Positions 27,505 to 36,300 of a stretch of 64,000 nucleotides of DNA are shown in pieces. A program made the translations under genes and the position numbers. A model generated the notes under the pieces. The model was not told where the DNA came from and did not search any database. It saw only the letters and a program-made list of their open reading frames with translations. The stretch comes from Veillonella denticariosi JCM 15641 (GTDB lineage Bacteria; Bacillota; Negativicutes; Veillonellales; Veillonellaceae). Within the stretch, counting starts at the first letter, position 1. Every line of letters begins with the position of its first letter. Location of the stretch: contig NZ_PPDB01000003.1 of NCBI RefSeq assembly GCF_002959855.1, positions 1-64,000 of the forward strand, in the 5' to 3' direction.

Positions 27505-30500
27505 TTATTTTACGTCGTCAAAACCTTTTTGTAAGCGAACATAGCTCAAGCGACGTTCTTTAGCGTCTTGTTCAGTTTTAGCGAACAATTCTTCTGCCAC
27601 ATCAGGAGCAGCTTTTGCCAAGGAAGCGTAACGTACTTCACCTTTAAGGAAGTCTTGGAAGCTTTCAGTCGGTTCTTTGGAATCCAAGGAGAATGGATTT
27701 TTACCTTCTTCTTTAAGTAGAGGATTGTATCTGTAAAGATCCCAGTAACCAGCTGCAACAGCTTTGCGTTGTTCTTCTTGAGCTTTGCCCATACCGGCTT
27801 TGATACCATGGTTGATACATGGGCTGTAAGCGATGATTAGGGATGGACCTGGATAAGCTTCTGCCTCTGCCAATGCTTTCATCAATTGGTTTTTGTCAGC
27901 GCCCATAGCTACTTGTGCTACGTATACATAACCGTAGGACATAGCCATCATGCCAAGGTCTTTCTTCTTAGTACGTTTACCGGAAGCAGCGAATTGAGCT
28001 ACTGCAGCAACGTGAGTGGATTTGGAAGCTTGACCGCCTGTGTTGGAGTAAACTTCTGTATCGAATACGAAGATGTTGATGTCTTCGCCGGAAGCTAATA
28101 CATGGTCAACACCGCCGAAGCCGATATCGTAAGCCCAACCGTCACCACCGAAGATCCAGTGAGAACGTTTAACCAAGAATTGTTTCTTTTCAAGAAGTTC
28201 TTTAAGTTCAGGAGTTGTAGCACCTTCAGCTTCGATTGCCGCTACCAAACGAGCGGAACGTTCACGGCTGGAAGCGCCAAGGTTAGCAAATTCTAACCAT
28301 TGTTCCAAAGCTTCTTTCAATTCGCCGGTTGCAGTTTCAGCAGCTTTTGCAGCTACTTCCGCCAACTGAGCGCGAATCTTTTTAACACCGATGTACATAC
28401 CGTAACCGAACTCAGCATTGTCTTCGAACAAGGAGTTTGCCCAGGAAGGACCTTGACCAAGTTGGTTAGTAGTGTATGGAGATGCAGGCATGGAAGCACC
28501 CCAGATGGAGGAACAACCGGTAGCATTCGCAATCATCATACGATCACCGAACAATTGAGTAATCAATTTAGCGTAAGGAGTTTCACCGCAACCTGCGCAA
28601 GCGCCGGAGAATTCGAACAATGGTTGTTCAAATTGGGAGCCCTTAACAGTATCCTTCTTCATAGGATTTTCTTTTACAGGAAGGTTCACACCGTAATTCC
28701 AAGCTTCTGCTTGTTCGATTTCGGAATCGATGGAAGTCATTACGATAGCTTTGCCTTTTGGTGCAGGACAGATATCAACACAGTTACCGCAACCCAAGCA
28801 ATCTAATGGGGATACGGCGATACGGAATTGAAGGTCTTTAGCACCAAGTGCAGGGATTGTATCGAAATGTTCAGGAGCCGCTGCCACTTCTGCTTCAGTT
28901 GCCAAGATTGGACGAATGGTAGCATGTGGACATACGAAAGAACATTGGTTACATTGGATACAGTTTTCAGGTAACCATTTCGGAACGAACAATGCAGGAC
29001 CGCGTTTTTCGTATTTAGCAGTACCGGCAGGTAATGTACCGTCTTCGTAACCAGCAAATGTGGATACAGGAAGATCATAACCAGCTTGTGCATTGATTGG
29101 TTGTGCAATATTTTTAACGAAAGATGGGCAAGATTCGCAACCAGGTTTAACTTTTTCGTGACCTTCGTCAACAGCGTTTTTCCAGTCTGCAGGAACGTCT
29201 ACTTTCACCAAAGCGCCAACGCCTTGATCGATAGCAGCATTGTTCATGTCGACGATGTTCTGACCTTTTTTACCATAGGAAGTTACTACGGATTCTTTAA
29301 GGTATTTAACAGCGTCATCTACAGGGATGATTTCAGTCAATTTGAAGAAAGCAGCTTGCGTTACCATGTTGATACGACCGCCCAAACCGATTTCGGAAGC
29401 GATTTTCGCAGCATTGATGATGTAGAAGTTCAATTCTTTTTCAGCGATTTCGCGACGTAATTTAGCTGGCAAGTGTTCGGACAATTCTTCTGGAGACCAA
29501 GTACAGTTCAATAAGAACGTACCGCCCTTTTTAATGCCACGGATAAGATCGTATTCATGTACATAGGATTGACGATGACATGCTACGAAATGTGGTTCAG
29601 TTACCAAGTATGGTTGGTTGATTGGGTTTTTACCAAAACGAAGGTGAGACATCGTTACGCCACCGGATTTTTTGGAGTCGTAATCAAAGTATGCTTGAGC
29701 ATACATGTCAGTGTGGTCACCGATGATTTTGATAGCGGATTTATTCGCACCTACAGTACCGTCAGAACCGAAGCCCCAGAATTTACATTCAGTTAAGCCT
29801 TCAGTGTGAACGTCTACGTCTTTAGCGCGTTCCAAGGACAAGAATGTCACATCGTCATTGATGCCCAATGTGAAGAATTTCTTGCCGTTTTTATCTGCCA
29901 AGTTATCGAATACAGCAACGATGTCTGCAGGGATAACGTCTTTGGAGCTCAAACCATAACGACCAGCGATAACTTTGATGTTACGGCCACCGTCAACTAC
30001 AGCTGCCTGTACGTCCAAGAACAATGGTTCAGCCAATGCGCCAGGTTCTTTAGTACGGTCAAGAACTGCAATGCGTTCAACAGTTTTAGGAAGTACTTTC
30101 AACAAACGATCTGTTGCGAATGGACGGAACAAGTGAACGTTGATGAAACCGACTTTACGGCCCAATTTGTTGAGGTATTCAACAGTGGATTCTACTACTT
30201 GAGCGGAGGAACCCATAGTTACAACAACGTCAGTCGCATCAGGAGCACCTACATAGTTGAACAATTGGTAATCAGTACCAGCCAACTTGTTGATTTCGTT
30301 CATGTAATGTTCTACAACGTCAGGAACGTTCAAGTAGAATTTGTTAGCTGCTTCGCGATGTTGGAAGTATACGTCAGGGTTTTCTGCAGTACCACGAGTT
30401 ACAGGAGCATCAGGATTCAAAGCATTTTTACGGAATGCTTTTACAGCGTCCATGTCAACCAATGGTTTCAAATCTTCATAATCCCAGATTTGAATTTTTT

Positions 30501-31041
30501 GAATTTCATGGGATGTACGGAAACCGTCGAAGAAGTTGATGAAAGGTACACGAGTTTTAATAGCAGTCAAATGAGCAACTGCAGACAAGTCCATTACTTC
30601 TTGTACGGAGGATTCAGCAAGCATAGCGCAGCCAGCTGCACGAGCAGCCATTACGTCCTGATGGTCACCGAAGATAGCCAATGCATGTGCAGCCAAAGCA
30701 CGAGCAGCTACTTGGAATACACCTGGAAGTAATTCACCTGCAACTTTATATAAGTTAGGAAGCATCAATAACAAACCTTGAGAAGATGTAAAAGTTGTTG
30801 TTAATGCGCCAGCTTGCAAGGAACCGTGGAATGCGGCAGCAGCACCTGCTTCAGATTGCATTTCTACAACTTGAACAGTGTTGCCGAAGATGTTTTTACG
30901 ACCAGTTGCAGCCCATTCGTCAACGTGTTCCGGCATTGGAGAAGATGGCGTGATTGGATAGATCGCCGCTACTTCTGTAAAACCGTAAGAAACGTGAGCA
31001 GCCGCTTGGTTGCCGTCCATAGTTTTAAATTTACGACTCAT
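27505..31041 (-). CDS. nifJ: Pyruvate:ferredoxin (flavodoxin) oxidoreductase
   Basis: A 1178-residue single-chain enzyme converting pyruvate and CoA to acetyl-CoA and CO2 while reducing ferredoxin. Domain order: N-terminal pyrimidine-binding domain (ITPSSPMPEH), transketolase-C-like and gamma-type domains, a 2x[4Fe-4S] ferredoxin insert (CIQCNQCSFVC and CLGCGNCVDIC near 690-760), and a C-terminal TPP domain with GDGWAYDIG and NTGGQ. The cluster ligand CAGCGETPY is also present. Length is typical. It is central to anaerobic pyruvate use. RBS AAGGAGG. Confidence 0.96.
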   Translation of the reverse strand: MSRKFKTMDGNQAAAHVSYGFTEVAAIYPITPSSPMPEHVDEWAATGRKNIFGNTVQVVEMQSEAGAAAAFHGSLQAGALTTTFTSSQGLLLMLPNLYKVAGELLPGVFQVAARALAAHALAIFGDHQDVMAARAAGCAMLAESSVQEVMDLSAVAHLTAIKTRVPFINFFDGFRTSHEIQKIQIWDYEDLKPLVDMDAVKAFRKNALNPDAPVTRGTAENPDVYFQHREAANKFYLNVPDVVEHYMNEINKLAGTDYQLFNYVGAPDATDVVVTMGSSAQVVESTVEYLNKLGRKVGFINVHLFRPFATDRLLKVLPKTVERIAVLDRTKEPGALAEPLFLDVQAAVVDGGRNIKVIAGRYGLSSKDVIPADIVAVFDNLADKNGKKFFTLGINDDVTFLSLERAKDVDVHTEGLTECKFWGFGSDGTVGANKSAIKIIGDHTDMYAQAYFDYDSKKSGGVTMSHLRFGKNPINQPYLVTEPHFVACHRQSYVHEYDLIRGIKKGGTFLLNCTWSPEELSEHLPAKLRREIAEKELNFYIINAAKIASEIGLGGRINMVTQAAFFKLTEIIPVDDAVKYLKESVVTSYGKKGQNIVDMNNAAIDQGVGALVKVDVPADWKNAVDEGHEKVKPGCESCPSFVKNIAQPINAQAGYDLPVSTFAGYEDGTLPAGTAKYEKRGPALFVPKWLPENCIQCNQCSFVCPHATIRPILATEAEVAAAPEHFDTIPALGAKDLQFRIAVSPLDCLGCGNCVDICPAPKGKAIVMTSIDSEIEQAEAWNYGVNLPVKENPMKKDTVKGSQFEQPLFEFSGACAGCGETPYAKLITQLFGDRMMIANATGCSSIWGASMPASPYTTNQLGQGPSWANSLFEDNAEFGYGMYIGVKKIRAQLAEVAAKAAETATGELKEALEQWLEFANLGASSRERSARLVAAIEAEGATTPELKELLEKKQFLVKRSHWIFGGDGWAYDIGFGGVDHVLASGEDINIFVFDTEVYSNTGGQASKSTHVAAVAQFAASGKRTKKKDLGMMAMSYGYVYVAQVAMGADKNQLMKALAEAEAYPGPSLIIAYSPCINHGIKAGMGKAQEEQRKAVAAGYWDLYRYNPLLKEEGKNPFSLDSKEPTESFQDFLKGEVRYASLAKAAPDVAEELFAKTEQDAKERRLSYVRLQKGFDDVK

Positions 31042-31096
31042 GTGATTATTGCCTCCTTAAGCATTTAGCAAAAATAGAACACTTGCTTAATCTATC

Positions 31097-31125
31097 ATTA
31101 TGAATAGGAATAACAACCATTACAA
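31097..31125 (-). promoter_or_regulatory. PFOR promoter
   Basis: On the minus strand TTGTAA (31120-31125), a 17-base spacer and CATAAT (31097-31102) lie about 55 bases before the start. Confidence 0.65.
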
Positions 31126-31239
31126 ACTTGCGTACATGAAAAAATAATGCAATAATATATATGTTATATATAATATGGCATTATGTGCGTGTGCATACTA
31201 TATTGTAATGGGCACAACCATAATTCCTAATATCATAAC

Positions 31240-31268
31240 TTGATATAGCCCTATAAATTCATTATAAC
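31240..31268 (+). promoter_or_regulatory. lysR promoter
   Basis: TTGATA (31240-31245), a 17-base spacer and TATAAC (31263-31268) on the plus strand, about 160 bases before the lysR start. Confidence 0.65.
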
Positions 31269-31428
31269 GTGAGGGCCCTATCAAAGCAATACATACAGTG
31301 ACTGTCGCTTTGCCAATATCGCTATCCATGCTTTACATAAAGTAATAGCTAATTGCATTTAAGTAATAACTATTCTCAGTTAGTCAAGTCACTTCCTATA
31401 GCTAAGTTTTCTAATTAGGGGGTTAATT

Positions 31429-32352
31429 ATGGATTTTCATCATTTGAAATACTTCGTAGAAGTAGCTGATCAAAAAAGCTTCAGTAAAGCTGCGAGAAAT
31501 TTACATATTTCTCAATCAGCAATTAGCCGCACCATTAAAGCTCTTGAGGATGAATTAGGCGTAGTGCTCTTCATGCGAAACGCCAAGTCCGTAGAGCTCA
31601 CTGACGGGGGCACGATTTTCCTCACCCATGCTAAACGCGTTGTATTCATGTTTGAACATCTAAAAACAGATTTTGAAAACGAATTTCGTTTAGAACAGGG
31701 TTCCATTCGAATCGGTATTCCGCCTATTACAGACGCACCGATTTTTGCACAACTTTTAGGGGAATTTAAAAAAGTATATCCGCAAATCGAATTGGAACTC
31801 TACGAACAAGGTTCCAAAAAAGTGGAAATCAGTGTCCAGGAAGGTTTAATCGATATCGGGATTATCTGTACGAAACCTAATCCGAAGGAATTTGAATCGT
31901 TCTATTTAACCAGCGATCCCCTCTCCGTCATCATTCCAAAGTCCAGCCCTTTGGCTAAGGAAAAGGAAATCCGCTTGGAAATGCTGGCTGACGAATCTTT
32001 CGTACTGCACAAGGACGACTTCAACCTTCATGATGAAATTATCAAGGCATGTAAACATACAGGCTTCCAACCTCATATCGTATTCGAGACAAGCCAGCGG
32101 GATCTCATGTTGCAGACGGTCAGTGCCGATCTTGCGATTGCATTATTGCCGTCCCGTCTCTGCCCTGAGGTCGGTGAAAGCTCCGACGTCAGCTCCAAGG
32201 TTGTCGTAAGACCGCTAGTGCCTGAAATCATTCACACCCTCTACGTAATTTGGAAAAAAGGTCACTACCTCTCCCATGCATCTCGCTTGTGGTTAGACTT
32301 TGTAAATTCCAAACTACCATTACCAGGATTACAACTTGAGGAACGCCAATAA
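31429..32352 (+). CDS. LysR-family transcriptional regulator
   Basis: A 307-residue LTTR. The N-terminal winged helix is at residues 1-60 (SFSKAARNLHISQSAISRTIKALE), followed by a linker helix and a periplasmic-binding-protein-like effector domain (about 90-295). It is divergent from pyruvate:ferredoxin oxidoreductase, which may be its target; that is inferred from position. AGGGGG precedes the ATG. Its TAA overlaps the next ATG by one base. Confidence 0.9.
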   Translation: MDFHHLKYFVEVADQKSFSKAARNLHISQSAISRTIKALEDELGVVLFMRNAKSVELTDGGTIFLTHAKRVVFMFEHLKTDFENEFRLEQGSIRIGIPPITDAPIFAQLLGEFKKVYPQIELELYEQGSKKVEISVQEGLIDIGIICTKPNPKEFESFYLTSDPLSVIIPKSSPLAKEKEIRLEMLADESFVLHKDDFNLHDEIIKACKHTGFQPHIVFETSQRDLMLQTVSADLAIALLPSRLCPEVGESSDVSSKVVVRPLVPEIIHTLYVIWKKGHYLSHASRLWLDFVNSKLPLPGLQLEERQ

Positions 32353-32780
32353 TGAATAAACCATCTGGGCTCGCTACTAAATTGCGAGCCCTTTTGAAAG
32401 CTAAACAAACACCCATGTGGGCGGTTATCATCGTGCTGGTTACCGTCATCATCATGCAGCAGATTCAGATAGCGGAACTGCAATGGCGCGTCGACGAGGA
32501 TCACGATGGCTCCACGATTGAAAGCGTGGCTGGACGCCTATATATTTTGGAAGGAATGGCGAACAAGCACAGCGATCAGATTGATGACATCCAGAAAGAT
32601 ATACGGTACCTGCAAAATGAAGGTGCCCGATACGACTGGGAACTGAAACAACTGCAATGGCTTCATCCGGACTTGAAAGTACAGCCGCCGGATGCCAATC
32701 CATACCAATTTAAATCGACGGATCTAAACCTCGATATGAATCCGGGAAAAGTACCGGATGTAACAAAACAAAATCGATAA
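32352..32780 (+). CDS. Single-span membrane protein with coiled coil, unknown
   Basis: A 142-residue protein with a short basic N-terminus, one membrane segment (about residues 23-40, MWAVIIVLVTVIIMQQ), a helical, probably coiled-coil stretch (about 45-105, with heptad-like IESVAGRLYILEGMANKHSDQI) and a Pro-rich tail. It is probably anchored in the inner membrane with the C-terminus outside. It is translationally coupled to lysR. Family not recognised. Confidence 0.65.
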   Translation: MNKPSGLATKLRALLKAKQTPMWAVIIVLVTVIIMQQIQIAELQWRVDEDHDGSTIESVAGRLYILEGMANKHSDQIDDIQKDIRYLQNEGARYDWELKQLQWLHPDLKVQPPDANPYQFKSTDLNLDMNPGKVPDVTKQNR

Positions 32781-32797
32781 AGAAATCAGGAATAAAT

Positions 32798-32864
32798 AAA
32801 AGCACCTTATATACCTACAAAAGTCATCACGAATGACTCTTCTCATAGGATATAAGGTGCTTTT
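32798..32864 (+). terminator. Hairpin element 1 (AAAAGCACCTTATA family)
   Basis: A 14-bp perfect outer stem (32798-32811 with 32851-32864) encloses a CCTA/TAGG segment and an inner stem GTCAT/ATGAC. It terminates the lysR unit on the plus strand and can also act on the minus strand. Its outer stem is shared with the element at 35103-35167. Confidence 0.75.
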
Positions 32865-32929
32865 ATCGTTATTCTATTATAGATTTAATTACTAGTTTTC
32901 CCATACGTCTCTGCAATGACAAGTTGCTT

Positions 32930-33547
32930 CTACTTGCGATACGCTTCTAATTTATATGCATATTCACTTAAAAGATCCTTTGAATAGATTTTTTCATTTT
33001 TTGAATCTCTAACTTCTTTCCAAATAATAGATGCTACTTTTAATTTATTCGAATAATTACCACTACATTCGTCTGCACAAAAATCCTTAAAAAATTGATT
33101 CCATTGACAAACCGAGTCGTCATACTTTGCATAATCTGATTCACCATAATATACTTTCAGCAAATCTCCAATGGTAAAGCTTATATTTTTTTCACTTTTT
33201 ACTTTTCTCCAAGCAGTAGCCATATCAGCATTAAATTTAAATCGTGAAACACCTATTAAATCAGAGAAATATTCTCTAAACTTCGAATTAAAGGAAAAAT
33301 TACATTCAAGTAATGATGTATCTAAAGTAATATTTTCCACCTGTTTTTTTCTATTTTTTATTGATGATTTCTTAATTAAATTGCCGTTAAAGTACTGCTC
33401 AATAATATGATTAAGTTCTTGTTTTATTCCCCTATACTCTAATCCTAGTGATTTACATATTTGTGAAAGTTCATCACGATACCAATAATATTTTTTAAAT
33501 TCATCAAATGATGTAATTTCATCAAACTTAGGTCTACACTCTTTCAA
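32930..33547 (-). CDS. SAP-like / DUF6434-type protein
   Basis: A 205-residue protein, rich in Lys, Tyr and Asn and coded by AT-rich sequence. The N-terminal half (RPKFDEITSFDEFKKYYWY, then ELSQICKSLGLEYRGIKQEL) resembles a SAP-type helix-loop-helix nucleic-acid-binding motif. The C-terminal half recalls DUF6434, by memory rather than a search. It starts at TTG with GAGGAG upstream. A weak extended -10 (TGTTACAAT) lies near 33587-33592. Function unknown. Confidence 0.6.
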   Translation of the reverse strand: MKECRPKFDEITSFDEFKKYYWYRDELSQICKSLGLEYRGIKQELNHIIEQYFNGNLIKKSSIKNRKKQVENITLDTSLLECNFSFNSKFREYFSDLIGVSRFKFNADMATAWRKVKSEKNISFTIGDLLKVYYGESDYAKYDDSVCQWNQFFKDFCADECSGNYSNKLKVASIIWKEVRDSKNEKIYSKDLLSEYAYKLEAYRK

Positions 33548-33657
33548 TATTCTGTCTCCTCAAGTTTAAATAATACTATTTTGTAAATTGTAACATAAAA
33601 TTGAACAGTATCCAAAATCACACTATTGAAGCATTCGTTAAATTTTTTCCTATGAAA

Positions 33658-33683
33658 TTATCTATAATCTAGTTATCTATAAT
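33658..33683. repeat. 11-bp direct repeat around CTAG
   Basis: TTATCTATAAT occurs at 33658-33668 and 33673-33683, separated by CTAG. It lies just after the MFS gene stop. No integrase or attachment context is visible. Confidence 0.4.
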
Positions 33684-33693
33684 ATAGCTCTAC

Positions 33694-35007
33694 TTAATCC
33701 TCTTTATGCTCCATAGTTTTTGGAAGTGTCAAAATTAATAGACCCGCAAGGAACATGCAAGCCCCCATCACATAGTAGCCATAAGCAAAGCTACCAGTGT
33801 GACCATTGATGAATCCAAGCATATAAGGGCCTACCCAGCCCCCCATGTTACCTGAAGAGTTAATGAGTCCCATCGCCCCCGCTGCAGCAGCGCCAGATAA
33901 GAAGGTTGTTGGCATGGTCCACCATACACCCATACCACCGTAAACACCTACAGCAGTTAAGCATATAAAGAATAAGCTAACTTCTGGAGACGGACTGTGT
34001 GGTGTTGCTAAGAAGCCAACAGTACCAATGAATAATGTAGTAGCAACGTGCCAACGTTTTTCATTGCGCTTTTCAGACGAGTAGCCACAGTATACTTGTA
34101 CAAGTAAGGCTGCTGTCATTGGGATAGCAATAGACCATGCTACCACACTTGGTGACCAACCAGATAAGCTTTTAAGAACTTGAGGCATCCAGAAACTAAA
34201 GCCCCAGAAGCCAATCACCCACAAGAAATAGATTAACGCTAAGCGCAATACCTTTGGGTCTTTCAACGCTTGCCAAGTAGTATATTTCTTTACAGCTTGC
34301 TTTTGTTGCTCTTCTTTTTCAAGCTCATCTTTAATATATACCTTTTCTGCACTGGTTACCCAAGATGCATGTTCAGGACGCTCTTTCATCCAGAATGCGA
34401 AAATGAACGCAAAGATCACCGCAGGAATGGCTTCAACAATAAAGAGTGTACGCCAACCATGTAGACCAAAGAATGTTGTATCCAGTAGAATACCTGCCAA
34501 TGGTCCACCGATGATGTTAGAGAACAATAAAGACGTTAACATCAAGGAGATTGCTTTCGCGCGTTCCTTTGGCAAGAACCAATTTGGAATGAGTAATGAA
34601 TAAATTACAGGATATAAAGAAGCCTCACATAGGCCAAGTAAAAATCGATAAACATAAAATTCCAACTCGGTGGTCATCGTCGTCATAAGAATACATACGA
34701 GACCCCAACTAAACATGATACGCGCCACCCAATGCATAGCATTACAACGAGCTGCAATTAAAGATGCAGGCACTTCAAACAAAACATAACCAATAAAGAA
34801 AATGCCTGCCCCCATACCAAATACTTCTGGCGTCAACCATGGTAAATTCTCCTTCATAGTCAAACCTGCATAAGCAATGTTAACACGATCCAAGAAGGCA
34901 ATGATAGAAACAATAAACAATGGTAAGACTACGTGAAGCATACGACGCTTCGTAAAGTCTCTGAAATTGATATCCCCACTTTGAGGCTCTAGTGTAGATG
35001 AGTTCAT
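33694..35007 (-). CDS. MFS transporter, anion:cation symporter family
   Basis: A 437-residue transporter with 12 predicted membrane segments. The sequence IAFLDRVNIAYAGLTM near residues 37-52 and FFIGYVLFEVPASLIAAR are typical of the ACS family, which imports organic anions such as sugar acids, tartrate or 4-hydroxyphenylacetate. The substrate cannot be read. It is a single-gene unit with a consensus-like promoter. It lies between two related hairpin elements at 32.8 and 35.1 kb. Confidence 0.88.
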   Translation of the reverse strand: MNSSTLEPQSGDINFRDFTKRRMLHVVLPLFIVSIIAFLDRVNIAYAGLTMKENLPWLTPEVFGMGAGIFFIGYVLFEVPASLIAARCNAMHWVARIMFSWGLVCILMTTMTTELEFYVYRFLLGLCEASLYPVIYSLLIPNWFLPKERAKAISLMLTSLLFSNIIGGPLAGILLDTTFFGLHGWRTLFIVEAIPAVIFAFIFAFWMKERPEHASWVTSAEKVYIKDELEKEEQQKQAVKKYTTWQALKDPKVLRLALIYFLWVIGFWGFSFWMPQVLKSLSGWSPSVVAWSIAIPMTAALLVQVYCGYSSEKRNEKRWHVATTLFIGTVGFLATPHSPSPEVSLFFICLTAVGVYGGMGVWWTMPTTFLSGAAAAGAMGLINSSGNMGGWVGPYMLGFINGHTGSFAYGYYVMGACMFLAGLLILTLPKTMEHKED

Positions 35008-35047
35008 ATAATTCCTTTCTGCTTATTAAAATATTACATACTTCACC

Positions 35048-35076
35048 ATATTAAAAGAACAAACGTCCTCTGTCAA
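35048..35076 (-). promoter_or_regulatory. MFS transporter promoter
   Basis: On the minus strand a perfect TTGACA (35071-35076), a 17-base spacer and TAATAT (35048-35053), about 40 bases before the start codon. Confidence 0.8.
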
Positions 35077-35102
35077 TGGAATTATATAAAATATAGAAAA
35101 CA

Positions 35103-35167
35103 AAAGCACCTTATATAGTGTCAATACATCTCTATTAAGAGATCATAAACACTACATAAGGTGCTTT
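35103..35167 (-). terminator. Hairpin element 2 (AAAAGCACCTTATA family)
   Basis: The outer stem AAAGCACCTTAT (35103-35114 with 35156-35167) extends into TAGTGT/ACACTA and an inner stem ATCTCT/AGAGAT. On the minus strand it is followed by TTTTGTTTTCTATATTTT, so it terminates the DUF4261 gene. Confidence 0.8.
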
Positions 35168-35195
35168 CATATTTAATAACAATTACCAAATTATA

Positions 35196-36071
35196 CTACC
35201 GAGTTCCAGATGCGTATTCACCCATATTAATATCTAGAACCTCTCGAACGGGCTGGATTAAAGAATCCTCATATTGAACCTTCCATTGAATGTCTGGACT
35301 CATATCTCCATTTTCTAAGCCGGCAATCGTTTCCCCATCACCGATAGGATTGTCGTGCTCAAAAATATAATACAACACACTATACGCATGATTAACTACC
35401 TCATCAGGATTCATACCGTGAAAGTGATACTGAACATCAGGCAAGAATAAGGTACTCATACATAGAGAATCAACCATCATGTCTTCGGTACCTTGAATGC
35501 TAAAATAACGCACATTTACAGCATAATAAATAAACCGAGTTACCGCTTTATCTGAATGATTTTCTATCGATTCACGACTTAAAAACTTATGAGACGGTCC
35601 AAATACAACGGCTTTACAAGACGGATATAACTCTAGCAATGCATCTACATATTTTACAAGCATATCTGCACGTTCTTTGGCCTCTAAACCAGAGGCTAAC
35701 ATATCCGTAGCAAACACCCTGTATTGACACTCTACTAACAACTCATCCACATTAGGACAATCCCACACCTGACTACGTTCAAAATCATCTAATACAGGTT
35801 TATCAATTTTCTCACAATCCATCACCATTAACGTCGGTGAAATATCTGCATCAGTATCCTCGTAATGGACCTTATAATTCTGAGGGGAGAAACCAGCAGA
35901 CTCACGACGGTGATCAAAACAATCAACAGGTCCTAGATGCTTCGTGAATATCTCTATCATTGTATCCCGGTCAGGCATATCACACTGCTTCGGCATTAAT
36001 AACTCAACGAAAAAGATACCACCTGGTCGGACTGAAGTATCTGTTAAATCTTGATTAAAAACTTGGCTCAT
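35196..36071 (-). CDS. DUF4261-type protein
   Basis: A 291-residue soluble protein without signal peptide. The C-terminal half (about 150-285), including SCKAVVFGPSHKFL and a VRYFSIQGTEDMMVDSLCMSTL segment, resembles DUF4261, by memory. The start ATG 36071 has AGGAGAG six bases upstream; an upstream in-frame start at 36110 has none. Its function is unknown. It has its own promoter and terminator and sits next to, but not in, the citrate lyase operon. Confidence 0.7.
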   Translation of the reverse strand: MSQVFNQDLTDTSVRPGGIFFVELLMPKQCDMPDRDTMIEIFTKHLGPVDCFDHRRESAGFSPQNYKVHYEDTDADISPTLMVMDCEKIDKPVLDDFERSQVWDCPNVDELLVECQYRVFATDMLASGLEAKERADMLVKYVDALLELYPSCKAVVFGPSHKFLSRESIENHSDKAVTRFIYYAVNVRYFSIQGTEDMMVDSLCMSTLFLPDVQYHFHGMNPDEVVNHAYSVLYYIFEHDNPIGDGETIAGLENGDMSPDIQWKVQYEDSLIQPVREVLDINMGEYASGTR

Positions 36072-36122
36072 ATGCTCTCTCCTATAGTTAAATCGTAATA
36101 TAAAATGCATCCTTTACCTTAT

Positions 36123-36151
36123 AGTATATCGGATGTTTATAAGTACTACAA
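36123..36151 (-). promoter_or_regulatory. Promoter of the DUF4261 gene
   Basis: On the minus strand TTGTAG (36146-36151), a 17-base spacer and TATACT (36123-36128), about 50 bases before the start. Confidence 0.65.
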
Positions 36152-36177
36152 TTACGTAACCACCGTTTTATAAATAC

Positions 36178-36221
36178 AAAAAGGCCCTCCCTATGAGTCC
36201 GAGGACCATAGGGAGGGTCTT
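36178..36221 (-). terminator. Citrate lyase operon terminator
   Basis: A strong stem (AAGACCCTCCCTATG paired with CATAGGGAGGGCCTT) followed by TTTTTG on the minus strand, about 80 bases after the citF stop. Confidence 0.9.
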
Positions 36222-36300
36222 TATAGTATCTAATCAGCATAGGATGATGAGTTGACAGCGGAACCCAAACGGATTCTACCGGACTCCAACCCTTACTCAA

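Larger units (their letters stand above)
31042..31428. other. Divergent control region between PFOR and lysR
   Basis: This 387-base gap contains a promoter for each direction (31097-31125 minus, 31240-31268 plus) and AT-rich dyads, such as the TATATATAACATATATAT run near 31150. The plus-strand promoter leaves a leader of about 150 bases before the regulator start. No RNA gene was recognised. The arrangement is what a LysR regulator controlling a divergent target would have. Confidence 0.45.

Noticed and set aside
29806-30732. Long plus-strand open frame opposite the oxidoreductase gene
   Set aside because: It is the mirror of a strongly codon-biased gene and has no ribosome site or homologous motif.
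33658-33683. Direct repeats around CTAG as an integration site
   Set aside because: No integrase, tRNA or second copy is seen; likely chance in AT-rich DNA.
36088-36300. 70-codon frame between citF and the DUF4261 gene
   Set aside because: It runs through the citrate operon terminator and the DUF4261 promoter and has no ribosome site.
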